This document shows, piece after piece, positions 6,727 through 13,670 of a stretch of DNA of 18,170 nt. This DNA comes from Methanosarcinaceae archaeon (GTDB lineage Archaea; Halobacteriota; Methanosarcinia; Methanosarcinales; Methanosarcinaceae). The translations under genes were made by a program, and so were the position numbers. Position 1 is the stretch's first letter, and each line of letters begins with the position of its first letter. Under the pieces are notes generated by a model. It was not told where the DNA came from. It saw only the letters and a list, made by a program, of their open reading frames with translations, and did not search any database. Where the stretch lies: positions 1-18,170 of the forward strand of contig DQIO01000310.1 of assembly GCA_020793555.1 (NCBI GenBank), written 5' to 3'.

Positions 6727-7458
6727 ATGAATTTGGTAATCGAAAAAGGAGATTTTATTAAAGTATCATATACCGGTAAATTTGATGATGAAAAGATATT
6801 TGATACCACTGACGAAGAAATTGCAAAAACTAATGATATTTACAATGACCGTGGAATGTATGGCGGCGATGTCGTGATCGTTGGTGCAGGGCACACAATT
6901 GTTGGGCTCGATGAGGATTTTGTTGGGAAAGATGTCGGATATTCCGGCTCAGTTGATATCCCACCGGAAAAAGCATTCGGAGATCATGATATTAAGTTGG
7001 TGGAATCTGTTTCCATTACAAAGTTCAAGGATCGTAAGGCATATGAGGGTCTTGAAGTCGAGATCAATGGTAAAAGGGGTATTGTCATAAAGGTTATCGG
7101 GCGCAGAGTTCGTGTTGATTTAAACCATCCGCTTGCCGGAAAGACTGTGACATACGAGTATAATATTGAAAAGTTGATTGACGATGACGTTGAAAAGATA
7201 CAGGGACTCTTTTCACTTTATACAGGTCTGCAACAGCTGGATGTAGATGTCAGTGACGGCACTGCTACAGTTTTCACACCTGCTGTACTTTCATATAACC
7301 AGAGATGGTTGATGTCAAAGAGTAGGATCGCAACTGAAATACTTGAAAATGTTGGCGTTGAGGAAGTCTTGTATGTGGAGAAGTATCCAGAAGCTCCGAT
7401 GATCGAGATCGATCCTGAAACTGAAGAACCATTAGATGCTGAATCAAGCGAAGAGTAA
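6727..7458 (+). CDS. FKBP-type peptidyl-prolyl cis-trans isomerase (SlyD-like, archaeal long type)
   Basis: 243 residues from the ATG at 6727 (a TTG one codon earlier is a less likely start). The FKBP domain is at residues about 1-100: KGDFIKVSYTGKFDDEKIFD, VIVGAGHTIVGLDEDFVGKD, then the DIPPEKAFGDHD loop. The 'insert in flap' chaperone domain follows inside it. NHPLAGKTVTYEYNI closes the FKBP fold near residue 147. The remaining ~95 residues form a C-terminal domain seen in the larger archaeal FKBPs, ending in an acidic tail. Such proteins act in the cytoplasm as folding catalysts and holdases; the assignment is firm, the clients are unknown. The stop codon lies inside a terminator hairpin. 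Confidence 0.92.
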   Translation: MNLVIEKGDFIKVSYTGKFDDEKIFDTTDEEIAKTNDIYNDRGMYGGDVVIVGAGHTIVGLDEDFVGKDVGYSGSVDIPPEKAFGDHDIKLVESVSITKFKDRKAYEGLEVEINGKRGIVIKVIGRRVRVDLNHPLAGKTVTYEYNIEKLIDDDVEKIQGLFSLYTGLQQLDVDVSDGTATVFTPAVLSYNQRWLMSKSRIATEILENVGVEEVLYVEKYPEAPMIEIDPETEEPLDAESSEE

Positions 7459-7475
7459 TACTCTTCGCATTATTT
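7448..7475 (+). terminator. Terminator hairpin overlapping the FKBP stop codon
   Basis: GCGAAGAGT (7448-7456) and ACTCTTCGC (7460-7468) form a perfect 9-bp stem with a 3-base loop, followed by ATTATTTTT. The TAA stop spans the stem/loop border, so the last codons are part of the stem. Confidence 0.75.
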
Positions 7476-7544
7476 TTATATTCCAGCAGCTCTTTTGAGC
7501 AAAAAGGTTATACCACAATACGTTATTTAGCCACCGTCCTATAT

Positions 7545-7630
7545 GCCGAGGTAGCTAAGCGGACTACGGCGCTGGTCTTGAAAACCAGTGGTGCTGACGC
7601 GCCTCGTGAGTTCGAATCTCACCCTCGGCG
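7545..7630 (+). tRNA. tRNA-Ser (anticodon UGA)
   Basis: Acceptor GCCGAGG (7545-7551) pairs with CCTCGGC (7623-7629), with discriminator G at 7630. The anticodon stem CTGGT/ACCAG encloses the loop CTTGAAA, giving anticodon TGA, which reads UCA serine codons. A long variable arm and the T-loop GTTCGAATC are present, as expected of tRNA-Ser. There is no intron and no encoded CCA (TAC follows). Confidence 0.95.
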
Positions 7631-7747
7631 TACTATTCTTTCTTCTTCAAGTCTATCTCTGAAATCTCCTGAAATTCACCTCAGAGGTCGCAGAGAAACT
7701 TACATTGGCAATTAAATATTAATTTAAACGGATGTTAATTAAAGTCG
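7631..7747. other. Gene-free stretch after tRNA-Ser
   Basis: No gene is seen here. A short segment near 7680-7696 (CCTCAGAGGTCGCAGAG) is of the dispersed 'CAGAGGTCGCAGAG' kind found in many prokaryotic intergenic regions. The rest is AT-rich. Confidence 0.4.
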
Positions 7748-7783
7748 GTGTCGGAAAAAATAACTGGAAAATGGGACTGTGTA
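7748..7783 (+). repeat. Half copy of the long palindrome family
   Basis: The block reading AAATAACTGGAAAATGGGAC with GTGTC before and TGTG after closely matches the right arm of the palindrome at 4511-4630 (near 4606-4634) and, less well, the right arm at 13083-13110. The left arm is absent, so it is a truncated remnant. Confidence 0.6.
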
Positions 7784-7932
7784 ATTGTACTTGTAAATTC
7801 ATCTGCAAATTGATACTTGCAACTCACTTGTTCTAAAATTGCAAAGATTATAGGATTTTTGAGTTGGAACTATATTTTAAGTAACATTACTACAATCGTA
7901 AAGACAAAATTGAACATAATTGATGCATAATA

Positions 7933-8062
7933 GAGACTGTTGGAAAAGTGATAAAATCGAAACATTCCAACTAATACCAATAAGTGAAACACCATACTGC
8001 ACAGTATTGTATTGATTTCATAAGTTGAAATAACCCGAAATATGGACTTTTCCGACAATCTC
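7933..8062. mobile_element. 130-bp MITE, copy 1, with 5-bp target duplication
   Basis: Terminal inverted repeats GAGACTGTTGGAAAAGT (7933-7949) and ACTTTTCCGACAATCTC (8046-8062) pair over 17 bases with two mismatches. TAATA flanks it on both sides (7928-7932 and 8063-8067), a perfect 5-bp target-site duplication. A second copy of identical length at 13541-13670 differs at 17 of 130 positions by my count. It encodes no transposase, so it must move in trans. The element ends 32 bases before the nfnA ATG. On the minus strand both copies hold a short open frame, but this looks incidental. Confidence 0.85.
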
Positions 8063-8094
8063 TAATAGTTACAACCAAATTCCAATGTGATCCC

Positions 8095-8964
8095 ATGACA
8101 TACAATATACTCGAAAAATACGAAATGGTGCCCACTGTGCACCTCATGAAGATACAGGCGCCTGATGTGGCGAAAGCCGCAAAGGCAGGTCAGTTTATTA
8201 TCCTCAGGATAGATGAAAATGGTGAACGCATCCCGCTCACAATTGCGGATTTTAACGTGGATGAAGGTTACGTGACCATCATATTCCAGGAGATGGGAAA
8301 GACCACAAAACAACTTGCAAAACTCACGACCGATGACAAACTGCAGGATTTTGTCGGACCTCTCGGTCAGCCGTCCAAAATTGAAAAACTTGGCACGGTT
8401 GTGCTGGTTGGTGGCGGTGTCGGTGTTGCCCCGATCTATCCTCAGGCAAAAGCATACCGAGAAGCCGGAAACAAGGTTATTTCCATCATAGGTGCAAGAA
8501 GTGAAGATCTCCTTATACTCGAAGACAAAATGCGGGCTGAGAGCGATGAAGTTTACATCACAACAGATGACGGTTCAAAGGGACATCACGGTTTTGTTAC
8601 AGATATAGTACTAAATTTGCTGGAAGGTAACGAAGCGGTTGACAGGATTGTTGCGATCGGTCCCCCCATTATGATGCGCGCTGTCGCAGGTGTTGTTGAG
8701 CCATTTGATGTTGAGACTCTTGTAAGTTTGAATCCGGTCATGGTGGATGGGACCGGAATGTGCGGCGGATGCAGGGTGTTGATCGATGGCGAGACGAAGT
8801 TCGCATGTGTCGATGGTCCCGAATTTGATGCGCGTAAAGTTGATTTCAATCTTATGATGAGCCGTCTTGGATTATATCGTCCTGAAGAGGCGGAAGCGAT
8901 TGAAACTTATGAGAAGGAATGTGAAAGCGAAACCGGTTGCGGAAGTGGATGCACATGTCAGTAA
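8095..8964 (+). CDS. nfnA: NfnA/SudB: flavin and [2Fe-2S] subunit of NAD(P)H-ferredoxin oxidoreductase
   Basis: This is the small subunit of the NADH-dependent ferredoxin:NADP oxidoreductase, also called sulfide dehydrogenase, which can couple ferredoxin, NADH and NADPH by electron bifurcation. The 289-residue protein shows the FAD motif RIPLT (45-49), the nucleotide-binding GGGVGVAP (106-113) and the [2Fe-2S] site DGTGMCGGC...C, giving D218, C223, C226 and C238. An Asp plus three Cys is the known ligand set of this family. The C-terminal tail is unusually cysteine-rich (C276, C282, C286, C288). GTGATC just before the ATG can serve as ribosome site. The next gene overlaps by ten bases, so the two are co-translated. 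Whether the archaeal pair truly bifurcates is inferred. Confidence 0.9.
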   Translation: MTYNILEKYEMVPTVHLMKIQAPDVAKAAKAGQFIILRIDENGERIPLTIADFNVDEGYVTIIFQEMGKTTKQLAKLTTDDKLQDFVGPLGQPSKIEKLGTVVLVGGGVGVAPIYPQAKAYREAGNKVISIIGARSEDLLILEDKMRAESDEVYITTDDGSKGHHGFVTDIVLNLLEGNEAVDRIVAIGPPIMMRAVAGVVEPFDVETLVSLNPVMVDGTGMCGGCRVLIDGETKFACVDGPEFDARKVDFNLMMSRLGLYRPEEAEAIETYEKECESETGCGSGCTCQ

Positions 8965-10322
8965 GACAACCAATGCCAGCCCAGCCGGCTGACGTGCGAG
9001 CCCACAATTTCAAAGAGGTTGCACTCGGGTACACGCAGAAACAGGCAGTTGCTGAAGCCGAGCGTTGTATCGAGTGTGAAAATCCGCAGTGTGTCAAAGG
9101 ATGCCCTGTGAATATCGATATTCCGGCATTTATCAAAAGTATGAAAGCATCTGATTTTGACGGTGCTATTGACAAGATTAAGGAAACGAACAGTTTGCCT
9201 GCTGTTTGCGGACGTGTTTGCCCACAGGAGACGCAGTGTGAAATGTACTGTATTCTTGGTAAAAAGGAAGAGCCGGTTGCGATCGGGAGACTTGAGCGAT
9301 TCTGTGCCGACCATGAGCTCGAAAAAGGTGTCAAAGCACCACAGCGTGCACCATCTACAGGCAAACGTGTCGCTGTTGTGGGGTCGGGACCTGCCGGACT
9401 TTCGGCTGCATCGGATCTTGCAAAGGCAGGACATGAAGTTACTATGTTCGAGGCACTGCATGCGGCTGGTGGGGTGCTGATCTACGGTATTCCTGAGTTT
9501 AGGCTTCCCAAAGATATAGTTCAGAAAGAGGTGGATTACATCGGGCAACTTGGCGTTAATATGAAACCAGGTTATGTTATCGGAAGGATCAAGACTATTG
9601 ATGAACTGAAAAATGAGTTCGATGCGATCTTCCTCGGAACCGGTGCAGGATTGCCAAATTTCATGGGGATCGATGGTGAGAACCTCAATGGCGTGTATTC
9701 CGCGAATGAGTTTTTGACACGTGTAAATCTCATGAAAGCGTATCAGTTCCCAGAATATGACACTCCGATTAAAATAGGCAAACACGTGATCGTTGTCGGC
9801 GGCGGGAATGTAGCTATGGATGCTGCACGATGTGCCCTGAGACTTGGTGCGGATGAGGTTAGTATCGTGTATCGCCGCAGTGATGAGGAATTGCCTGCAA
9901 GACGTGAGGAGATCGAGCACGCAAAGGAAGAAGGAATTGTATTCAGGTTGCTTACAAATCCGGTAAAGATACTGGGTGATGAAAACCTGATGGTTACAGG
10001 CGCGGAGTGTGTCAAAATGGAACTTGGCGAGCCTGATGATTCGGGTCGCAGAAGACCTCAGGTAATCGAAGGTTCCGAGCATGTTGTTGATGCAGATATT
10101 GTCATTATGGCGATCGGGACATCACCAAACCCATTGATATTTGAAGGAGCTGAAGGGTTGGAATCGTCCAAATGGGGGACCATCATTGTTGACGAGGCAG
10201 GCATGACATCTATCAATGGTGTTTGCGCAGGCGGGGATATTGTTACTGGTGCGGCTACTGTTATTAGCGCAATGGGTGCAGGAAAGTTGGCGGCTAGTAC
10301 TATCAATGAGTACCTTGGGTAA
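8955..10322 (+). CDS. nfnB: NfnB/SudA: glutamate synthase-like FAD and [4Fe-4S] subunit
   Basis: The large subunit of the same oxidoreductase, homologous to the small subunit of glutamate synthase and often annotated gltA/gltD-like. It has 455 residues from the ATG at 8955, chosen because GGAAGTGG (8941-8948) lies before it and MSVRQPMPAQPADVRAHNF matches the family start. Eight cysteines for two [4Fe-4S] clusters are C38, C41, C46, C50, C85, C89, C95 and C99. The first dinucleotide fold is VAVVGSGPAGLSAASDLAKAG (FAD); the second is VIVVGGGNVAMDAARCALRL (NADPH). The C-terminal FAD motif is GVCAGGDIVTGAATVISAMG. There is no glutamate synthase large subunit nearby, and the nfnA partner makes the electron-transfer role more likely than glutamate synthesis. 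Confidence 0.92.
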   Translation: MSVRQPMPAQPADVRAHNFKEVALGYTQKQAVAEAERCIECENPQCVKGCPVNIDIPAFIKSMKASDFDGAIDKIKETNSLPAVCGRVCPQETQCEMYCILGKKEEPVAIGRLERFCADHELEKGVKAPQRAPSTGKRVAVVGSGPAGLSAASDLAKAGHEVTMFEALHAAGGVLIYGIPEFRLPKDIVQKEVDYIGQLGVNMKPGYVIGRIKTIDELKNEFDAIFLGTGAGLPNFMGIDGENLNGVYSANEFLTRVNLMKAYQFPEYDTPIKIGKHVIVVGGGNVAMDAARCALRLGADEVSIVYRRSDEELPARREEIEHAKEEGIVFRLLTNPVKILGDENLMVTGAECVKMELGEPDDSGRRRPQVIEGSEHVVDADIVIMAIGTSPNPLIFEGAEGLESSKWGTIIVDEAGMTSINGVCAGGDIVTGAATVISAMGAGKLAASTINEYLG

Positions 10323-10354
10323 GATTAAGCTGATATTAAAACAAGATAGATATG

Positions 10355-10390
10355 CAGTTGGTAGATTTTCGACCAACTGTATTATTTTAA
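10355..10390 (+). terminator. Terminator hairpin after nfnB
   Basis: CAGTTGGT (10355-10362) and ACCAACTG (10372-10379) form an 8-bp perfect stem with a 9-base loop, followed by TATTATTTTAATTT. It lies about 33 bases past the nfnB stop and probably ends the nfnAB transcript. Confidence 0.65.
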
Positions 10391-10451
10391 TTTAAATTTT
10401 AATTTTGGTATTATCCCATTTTTCAGTTATTTTTATAATCACCATCCGCAT

Positions 10452-10484
10452 TACGCATCTGCGTTCATCTGCGCTTATCTACAT
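10452..10484 (+). repeat. Short run of CGCATCTGCGTTCATCTGCG units
   Basis: The units ACGCATCTGCG, TTCATCTGCG and CTTATCT repeat with a 10-base period. They are the complement of the GCAGATTTAC-type units in the long palindromes (4547-4606). This run abuts the truncated CheW fragment. Confidence 0.45.
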
Positions 10485-10489
10485 ACAAT

Positions 10490-10651
10490 GTGGAGCCTGC
10501 ACCTGAGATTATTTCAGTTAAGATTAAAGCCGATTATCTCAAGGGAGTTGATAAACTTGATGACCGCCTGTTTATCTTATTGGATCATGAAAGAGTCCGG
10601 AGTGACGAAGAAATAACACAGCTCGAATCTGTTAGTAAAATGAACGGGTAA
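10490..10651 (+). pseudogene. C-terminal fragment of a CheW-like chemotaxis coupling protein
   Basis: The frame from GTG at 10490 to TAA at 10649-10651 encodes 53 residues: VEPAPEIISVKIKADYLKGV, then DKLDDRLFILLDHERV and a polar tail. The pattern 'I..eylkGv.kLddRLiiLLDhdrv' is typical of the C-terminal end of CheW-domain proteins, which link chemoreceptors to the CheA kinase. The first ~100 residues of a CheW are missing: upstream of 10490 the sequence is an intergenic repeat run. No ribosome site precedes the GTG. It is a truncated relic, and no other chemotaxis gene is in the window. Confidence 0.6.
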
Positions 10652-10823
10652 AATGAATTTACTTATGCATCTTTTTTTATTTTTTGTTGCACATGATTTA
10701 CAGGAACATATATTCCCATTTAATTAGACTACTATGATAGATTATTCTCATCTAAATATGTTCTTGAATGCATTTTTACGAAAGTATAAGTAATACCTTT
10801 ATGCATATAATATTCAGATTCAA
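10652..10823. other. Gene-free leader region of the KaiC-like gene
   Basis: AT-rich with no gene seen. TATA-like stretches are AGTATAAG (10783-10790) and CATATAAT (10804-10811). The first would place a start of transcription a few bases to about 15 bases before the ATG at 10824. No Shine-Dalgarno site is evident. Confidence 0.35.
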
Positions 10824-12215
10824 ATGGATGAACTTAGGGACATACCATGCGGCATCGATGGATTGGATGACATATTAGGTGGTTTCAAAACTCCGTCAAC
10901 CATACTCATTGCAGGTACTGCTGGTGTTGGGAAAACAACGATGGCACTTCAGATGCTGTCAAATGCTGCAAAACAGGGTGAGAAGACACTATATATTCCC
11001 CTTACAACAGAATCGCCTGAAAAATTGAGGATGTTCCTCTCAACATTCGAATTTTTCGATGAATCAATCCAGATCCATGCGATAAATCGCCCTGTGGCAG
11101 AAAAAGACCCATTGACTACATTAATAGACATGGGTAACGTGATCGCATCCATAAATCCTGACAGAGTAGTAATCGATCCGATAACACCACTTGGTTTTGG
11201 TTTTGTAGAACAGGAAAAAAGGCGTTTCATATACACATTTGATTCCATGGTACAGGAATGGAACTCACTTGTTTTCCTTACAGGAGAACTGATTGGTACT
11301 GAACTCCACAACTGTGTTATCAGCCATCTCGCAGACGGCATTATCTACCTGTCAAGGGAAGATACGGGATACCGAACCAAATATTACTTACAAATCCTTA
11401 AAATGCGAGGGATTAATCCAAAAATCAGGTCAAGATATATCTCACGTAAATATCGTTGTGGAATAACCTCTAAAGGCATTTCAGTATATCCGCGCCTAAA
11501 CCCCATAAAAGATTTCATTCTTTCAGATAACAAAATAAAATCCGGCATCAATGGACTTGACACTATGCTAAATGGCGGCATGATGGAAAACAGCAGCATG
11601 CTGGTCGCAGGTGGACCGGGAACCGGAAAAACCATCTTAGGATTGCAGTTTATAAACAGCGGACTTTTGAACAACGAGCCATGTATTATCGCAACATTTG
11701 AAGAACGACCAGAACAACTTGTATTGGAAGCTAAAAAAGTTGAGATCGACCTTGCACCACATATTGACAGTGGATTGTTGAAATTTATCTATTCTGATCC
11801 GGATAACGTATGTCCGGCAGCACATGCTATACACATAAAAAGATATGTTGAAAGCATGGGTGCAAAACGAGTATTCTTCGACGGGATCGTAAATCTTGAG
11901 ATGACACTTCCCGATCACCTTCAACTGCGGGGGTACCTGCACTCACTCACAGATTACCTAAAGAGCAGCAGTGTGACATCAATATTCACTACCGAGATAT
12001 CCTCAAATTGCAAAGACCTGATCACAAGCCCGGATGCATCTTTTATCATGGATTCGGTCATAATCCTAAAACATGTAGAATCTGAGAACAAACTCCGAAG
12101 ATATGTCTACATACTAAAATCAAGAGGAACAAAACACGACCACGGAATAAGAGAATACTCCATAACAGATGATGGCTTTTTGATTAAAGATGACGTGTTG
12201 TCAGATGTAAAATGA
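10824..12215 (+). CDS. Two-domain KaiC-like RecA-superfamily ATPase
   Basis: 463 residues made of two RecA-type KaiC domains. Domain 1 (about 1-225): Walker A GTAGVGKTT (31-39) and Walker B RVVID (114-118). Domain 2 (about 235-460): Walker A GGPGTGKT (263-270), FEERPEQL with the catalytic Glu pair E293-E294, and Walker B RVFFD (349-353). Each domain begins with the family signature (CGIDGLDDILGG, SGINGLDTMLNGG). In domain 1 the Glu pair position reads T62-E63, so its ATPase activity may be weakened. Archaeal KaiC relatives are thought to act in signalling or motility rather than in a clock. A CheW fragment lies just upstream, but the role here is unknown. The gene is monocistronic. Confidence 0.88.
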   Translation: MDELRDIPCGIDGLDDILGGFKTPSTILIAGTAGVGKTTMALQMLSNAAKQGEKTLYIPLTTESPEKLRMFLSTFEFFDESIQIHAINRPVAEKDPLTTLIDMGNVIASINPDRVVIDPITPLGFGFVEQEKRRFIYTFDSMVQEWNSLVFLTGELIGTELHNCVISHLADGIIYLSREDTGYRTKYYLQILKMRGINPKIRSRYISRKYRCGITSKGISVYPRLNPIKDFILSDNKIKSGINGLDTMLNGGMMENSSMLVAGGPGTGKTILGLQFINSGLLNNEPCIIATFEERPEQLVLEAKKVEIDLAPHIDSGLLKFIYSDPDNVCPAAHAIHIKRYVESMGAKRVFFDGIVNLEMTLPDHLQLRGYLHSLTDYLKSSSVTSIFTTEISSNCKDLITSPDASFIMDSVIILKHVESENKLRRYVYILKSRGTKHDHGIREYSITDDGFLIKDDVLSDVK

Positions 12216-12226
12216 AGAATAGGATA

Positions 12227-12340
12227 TCACATATTGTGAATCTGTGTCTCCATTACACTCTCAGGTTCAGTCAACTTGTATAATTCGCCTGTCCTTGCAA
12301 CTAATTATTTTTCCAGCAATTTTTTCAAAATACCGCCCAC
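12227..12340 (-). pseudogene. Small broken coding fragment with an internal stop
   Basis: On the minus strand a frame reads VGGILKKLLEK, a TAA stop (12305-12307), then LVARTGELYKLTEPESVMET and IHNM-type end before a TGA (12227-12229). The composition looks protein-like on both sides of the stop, which suggests the decayed 3' end of a gene. The family was not recognised. It converges on the KaiC-like gene, whose stop is 11 bases away. Confidence 0.3.
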
Positions 12341-12597
12341 TGTAAAACGCACTGGTGTTATGTCAACTTTCAAATACTTCTAGTGTCACGTCAACTATCA
12401 AGTGTCTGATTATGAAGGGCATAGGTCATATGGCACAATTTCAATTTTCTAAACTCCAAGATGACCGGTCGGTTTCTACACAGTGCCGTCAGCGCACAGA
12501 CTTAGGAATACACGCGGGCAATTGCGCGTACATGCAGGTGCCGATGTTAGAGATCGGGGGACAGTAATTGACTGGAAGTTAAGAAGACGGAGCATCA

Positions 12598-12625
12598 GTT
12601 ACCGCCGTAGGCGGCGGATTCCACT
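12598..12625 (-). repeat. REP-like GC-rich palindrome, copy 2
   Basis: CCGCC and GGCGG (12602-12614) form a 5-bp stem with a 3-base loop. The reverse complement carries the core AATCCGCCGCC found at about 1959-1969, making this the second copy of the unit. Confidence 0.5.
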
Positions 12626-12660
12626 ACTACCAAACCCACAACAACCCAAAACCCCAAATC

Positions 12661-12790
12661 CAACAATGCAATTCTCATATCTGCAAATATGACGCCACTT
12701 AAAAACCGTTTTGTATTTTGCGTTCATGGTGTAGGAACGTGCCGCGCTTTTGCGCGGTCGCGTCGTTTTTTGCATCTGTCTTACCCCCTG
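12661..12790 (+). repeat. 130-bp dispersed hairpin repeat, copy 2
   Basis: It aligns to 4321-4450 over its full length. The centre contains a perfect hairpin, CCGCGC-TTTT-GCGCGG (12732-12747), flanked by the shared GGAACGTG and TCGCG blocks and a T run (TCGTTTTTT). The conserved flanks with a changed but still self-complementary centre suggest a structured unit. Confidence 0.6.
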
Positions 12791-12886
12791 TCCCATGACA
12801 TTGTGTTGTTGACATGACACTAGATATGGTGCTGTAATTTCATAAGTTTAATTCATTTGGGATGAAAGTGATGGATATATCGAATA

Positions 12887-13110
12887 GCACCATCTCAAAA
12901 ACCAGTTATTTCAATAGAGGATTTATCAAAATCGATAATTATATAGACACGGATTTCACAGATTTACACGGATTTAAGCTTGTTCGGAATCGACATCATA
13001 AGAGTCTATTTGGTTTGTAGTGCAAAGTGTTTGATATTTGATAAACATCAAATCTGTGTAAATCCATATAAATCCGTGTCTGAAATATAACTGGATTTTG
13101 GAACTGTGCC
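12887..13110. repeat. Long imperfect palindrome, copy 2
   Basis: Outer arms: the region with CCAGTTATTTCA (12902-12913) against AAATATAACTGGATTTTGG (from 13083). Inner arms: AGACACGGATTTCACAGATT (from 12944) against AATCCATATAAATCCGTGTC (ending 13080). About 75 bases of unrelated sequence separate the inner arms. It has the same architecture as 4511-4630, with 10-base ACACGGATTT units in place of GCAGATTTAC units. Confidence 0.65.
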
Positions 13111-13381
13111 ATATAGAATAAAAAATAGATAAATACATCATCATAATGAGTATCATTATATCATCCGATAGCGTTATTGTTTTATATAATAATGACATAG
13201 ATAAAATTGTAAGTTGTGCAGGTGGTACGATTTATTCGGTGGTACGAAAATAAATTATCCGAAATAAAGCAATGATTGTTACATTGGAACGCGTTTTCAA
13301 AGTAATATTTCGTTGCTTTAATTGGGTGTAATTTGTGACTCATATTGATATTATCTAAAAAATTGAATATCTGGTAAAACC
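13111..13381. other. Gene-free AT-rich stretch
   Basis: No gene is recognised. A short direct repeat GGTGGTACGA occurs at about 13221 and again about 19 bases later. TATA-like runs (for example TTTTATATAATAATG near 13180) could drive the small zinc-finger gene that follows, but this is not established. Confidence 0.35.
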
Positions 13382-13395
13382 AGAGGTGGTTAAAA

Positions 13396-13521
13396 ATGGA
13401 ATTAATTGAAATCAAATGTGAAAGTTGTGGGAAAGAAATATACGTATATGATAGCTATGTACGTGAGCAGATGTACTGCACATTGCGCTGTTTAGATTCT
13501 GCGAACAAAACTGATAATTAA
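13396..13521 (+). CDS. 41-residue four-cysteine zinc-finger protein
   Basis: A short gene below usual size limits. The ATG at 13396 is preceded by a strong ribosome site AGAGGTGG (13382-13389) at a spacing of six bases. The product begins MELIEIKCESCGKEIYVYDS and has C8-x2-C11 and C28-x3-C32, the pattern of a small treble-clef or zinc-ribbon finger: the second pair follows an MYC(T)LRC turn. Between the pairs is a short beta-rich stretch. Small zinc proteins of this kind are common in archaea and may bind nucleic acids or proteins; no specific family was recognised. It stands alone, with a MITE copy inserted 20 bases past its stop. Confidence 0.7.
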   Translation: MELIEIKCESCGKEIYVYDSYVREQMYCTLRCLDSANKTDN

Positions 13522-13540
13522 TAGTATTATTCAACATTTT

Positions 13541-13670
13541 GAGACTGTCGGAAAAGTGGCAAGATCGAAACATACTAACTAATATCAATAAGTTAAATGC
13601 CATGCTGCACAGTACTGTATTTATTTCATAAGTTGACATACCCCGAAATATGGACTTTTCCTACAGTCTC
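13541..13670. mobile_element. 130-bp MITE, copy 2
   Basis: Ends GAGACTGTCGGAAAAGT (13541-13557) and ACTTTTCCTACAGTCTC (13654-13670) form a 17-bp inverted repeat with one mismatch. Length equals copy 1 and there are no indels between them. The flanks ATTTT and TTTTT agree with a 5-bp duplication carrying one change. It lies between the zinc-finger gene and the convergent pfkB-family gene. Confidence 0.82.

Larger units (their letters stand above)
12353..12822. mobile_element. Second element with TAGTGT...ACACTA ends
   Basis: The left end TAGTGTCACGTCAAC (12381-12395) and right end GTTGACATGACACTA (12808-12822) are inverted matches with one mismatch. A second, degenerate left end (TGGTGTTATGTCAACTTTC) begins at 12353, so two ends lie in tandem. 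The same family ends flank 4459-4676. Inside are an unrecognised stretch (12396-12597), a REP-like palindrome and the 130-bp hairpin repeat copy 2. No transposase is present; an open frame at 12355-12567 has no recognisable motif and I do not call it. Confidence 0.55.

Noticed and set aside
7870..8058. Short minus-strand frame in MITE copy 1, with a parallel frame at 13412-13639 in copy 2 sharing STYEINT and LCSM segments
   Set aside because: The similarity follows from the shared MITE DNA. Changes fall freely on replacement positions, and the frames run out of the element into different flanks, so coding is unlikely.
8958..10082. 374-codon minus-strand frame opposite nfnB
   Set aside because: A long antisense shadow of a strongly supported gene, with no ribosome site or family motif.
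8955..10322. Glutamate synthase small subunit
   Set aside because: The overlap with nfnA and absence of a large subunit favour the NfnB/SudA assignment.
12355..12567. 70-codon plus-strand frame
   Set aside because: It starts within a terminal repeat of an element and shows no domain or ribosome site. The later part from 12418 was examined on both strands without recognising a family.
12944..13081. CRISPR array suggested by repeated ACACGGATTT-type units
   Set aside because: The units are about 10 bases, directly adjacent and arranged as inverted arms, with no regular spacers and no cas genes.
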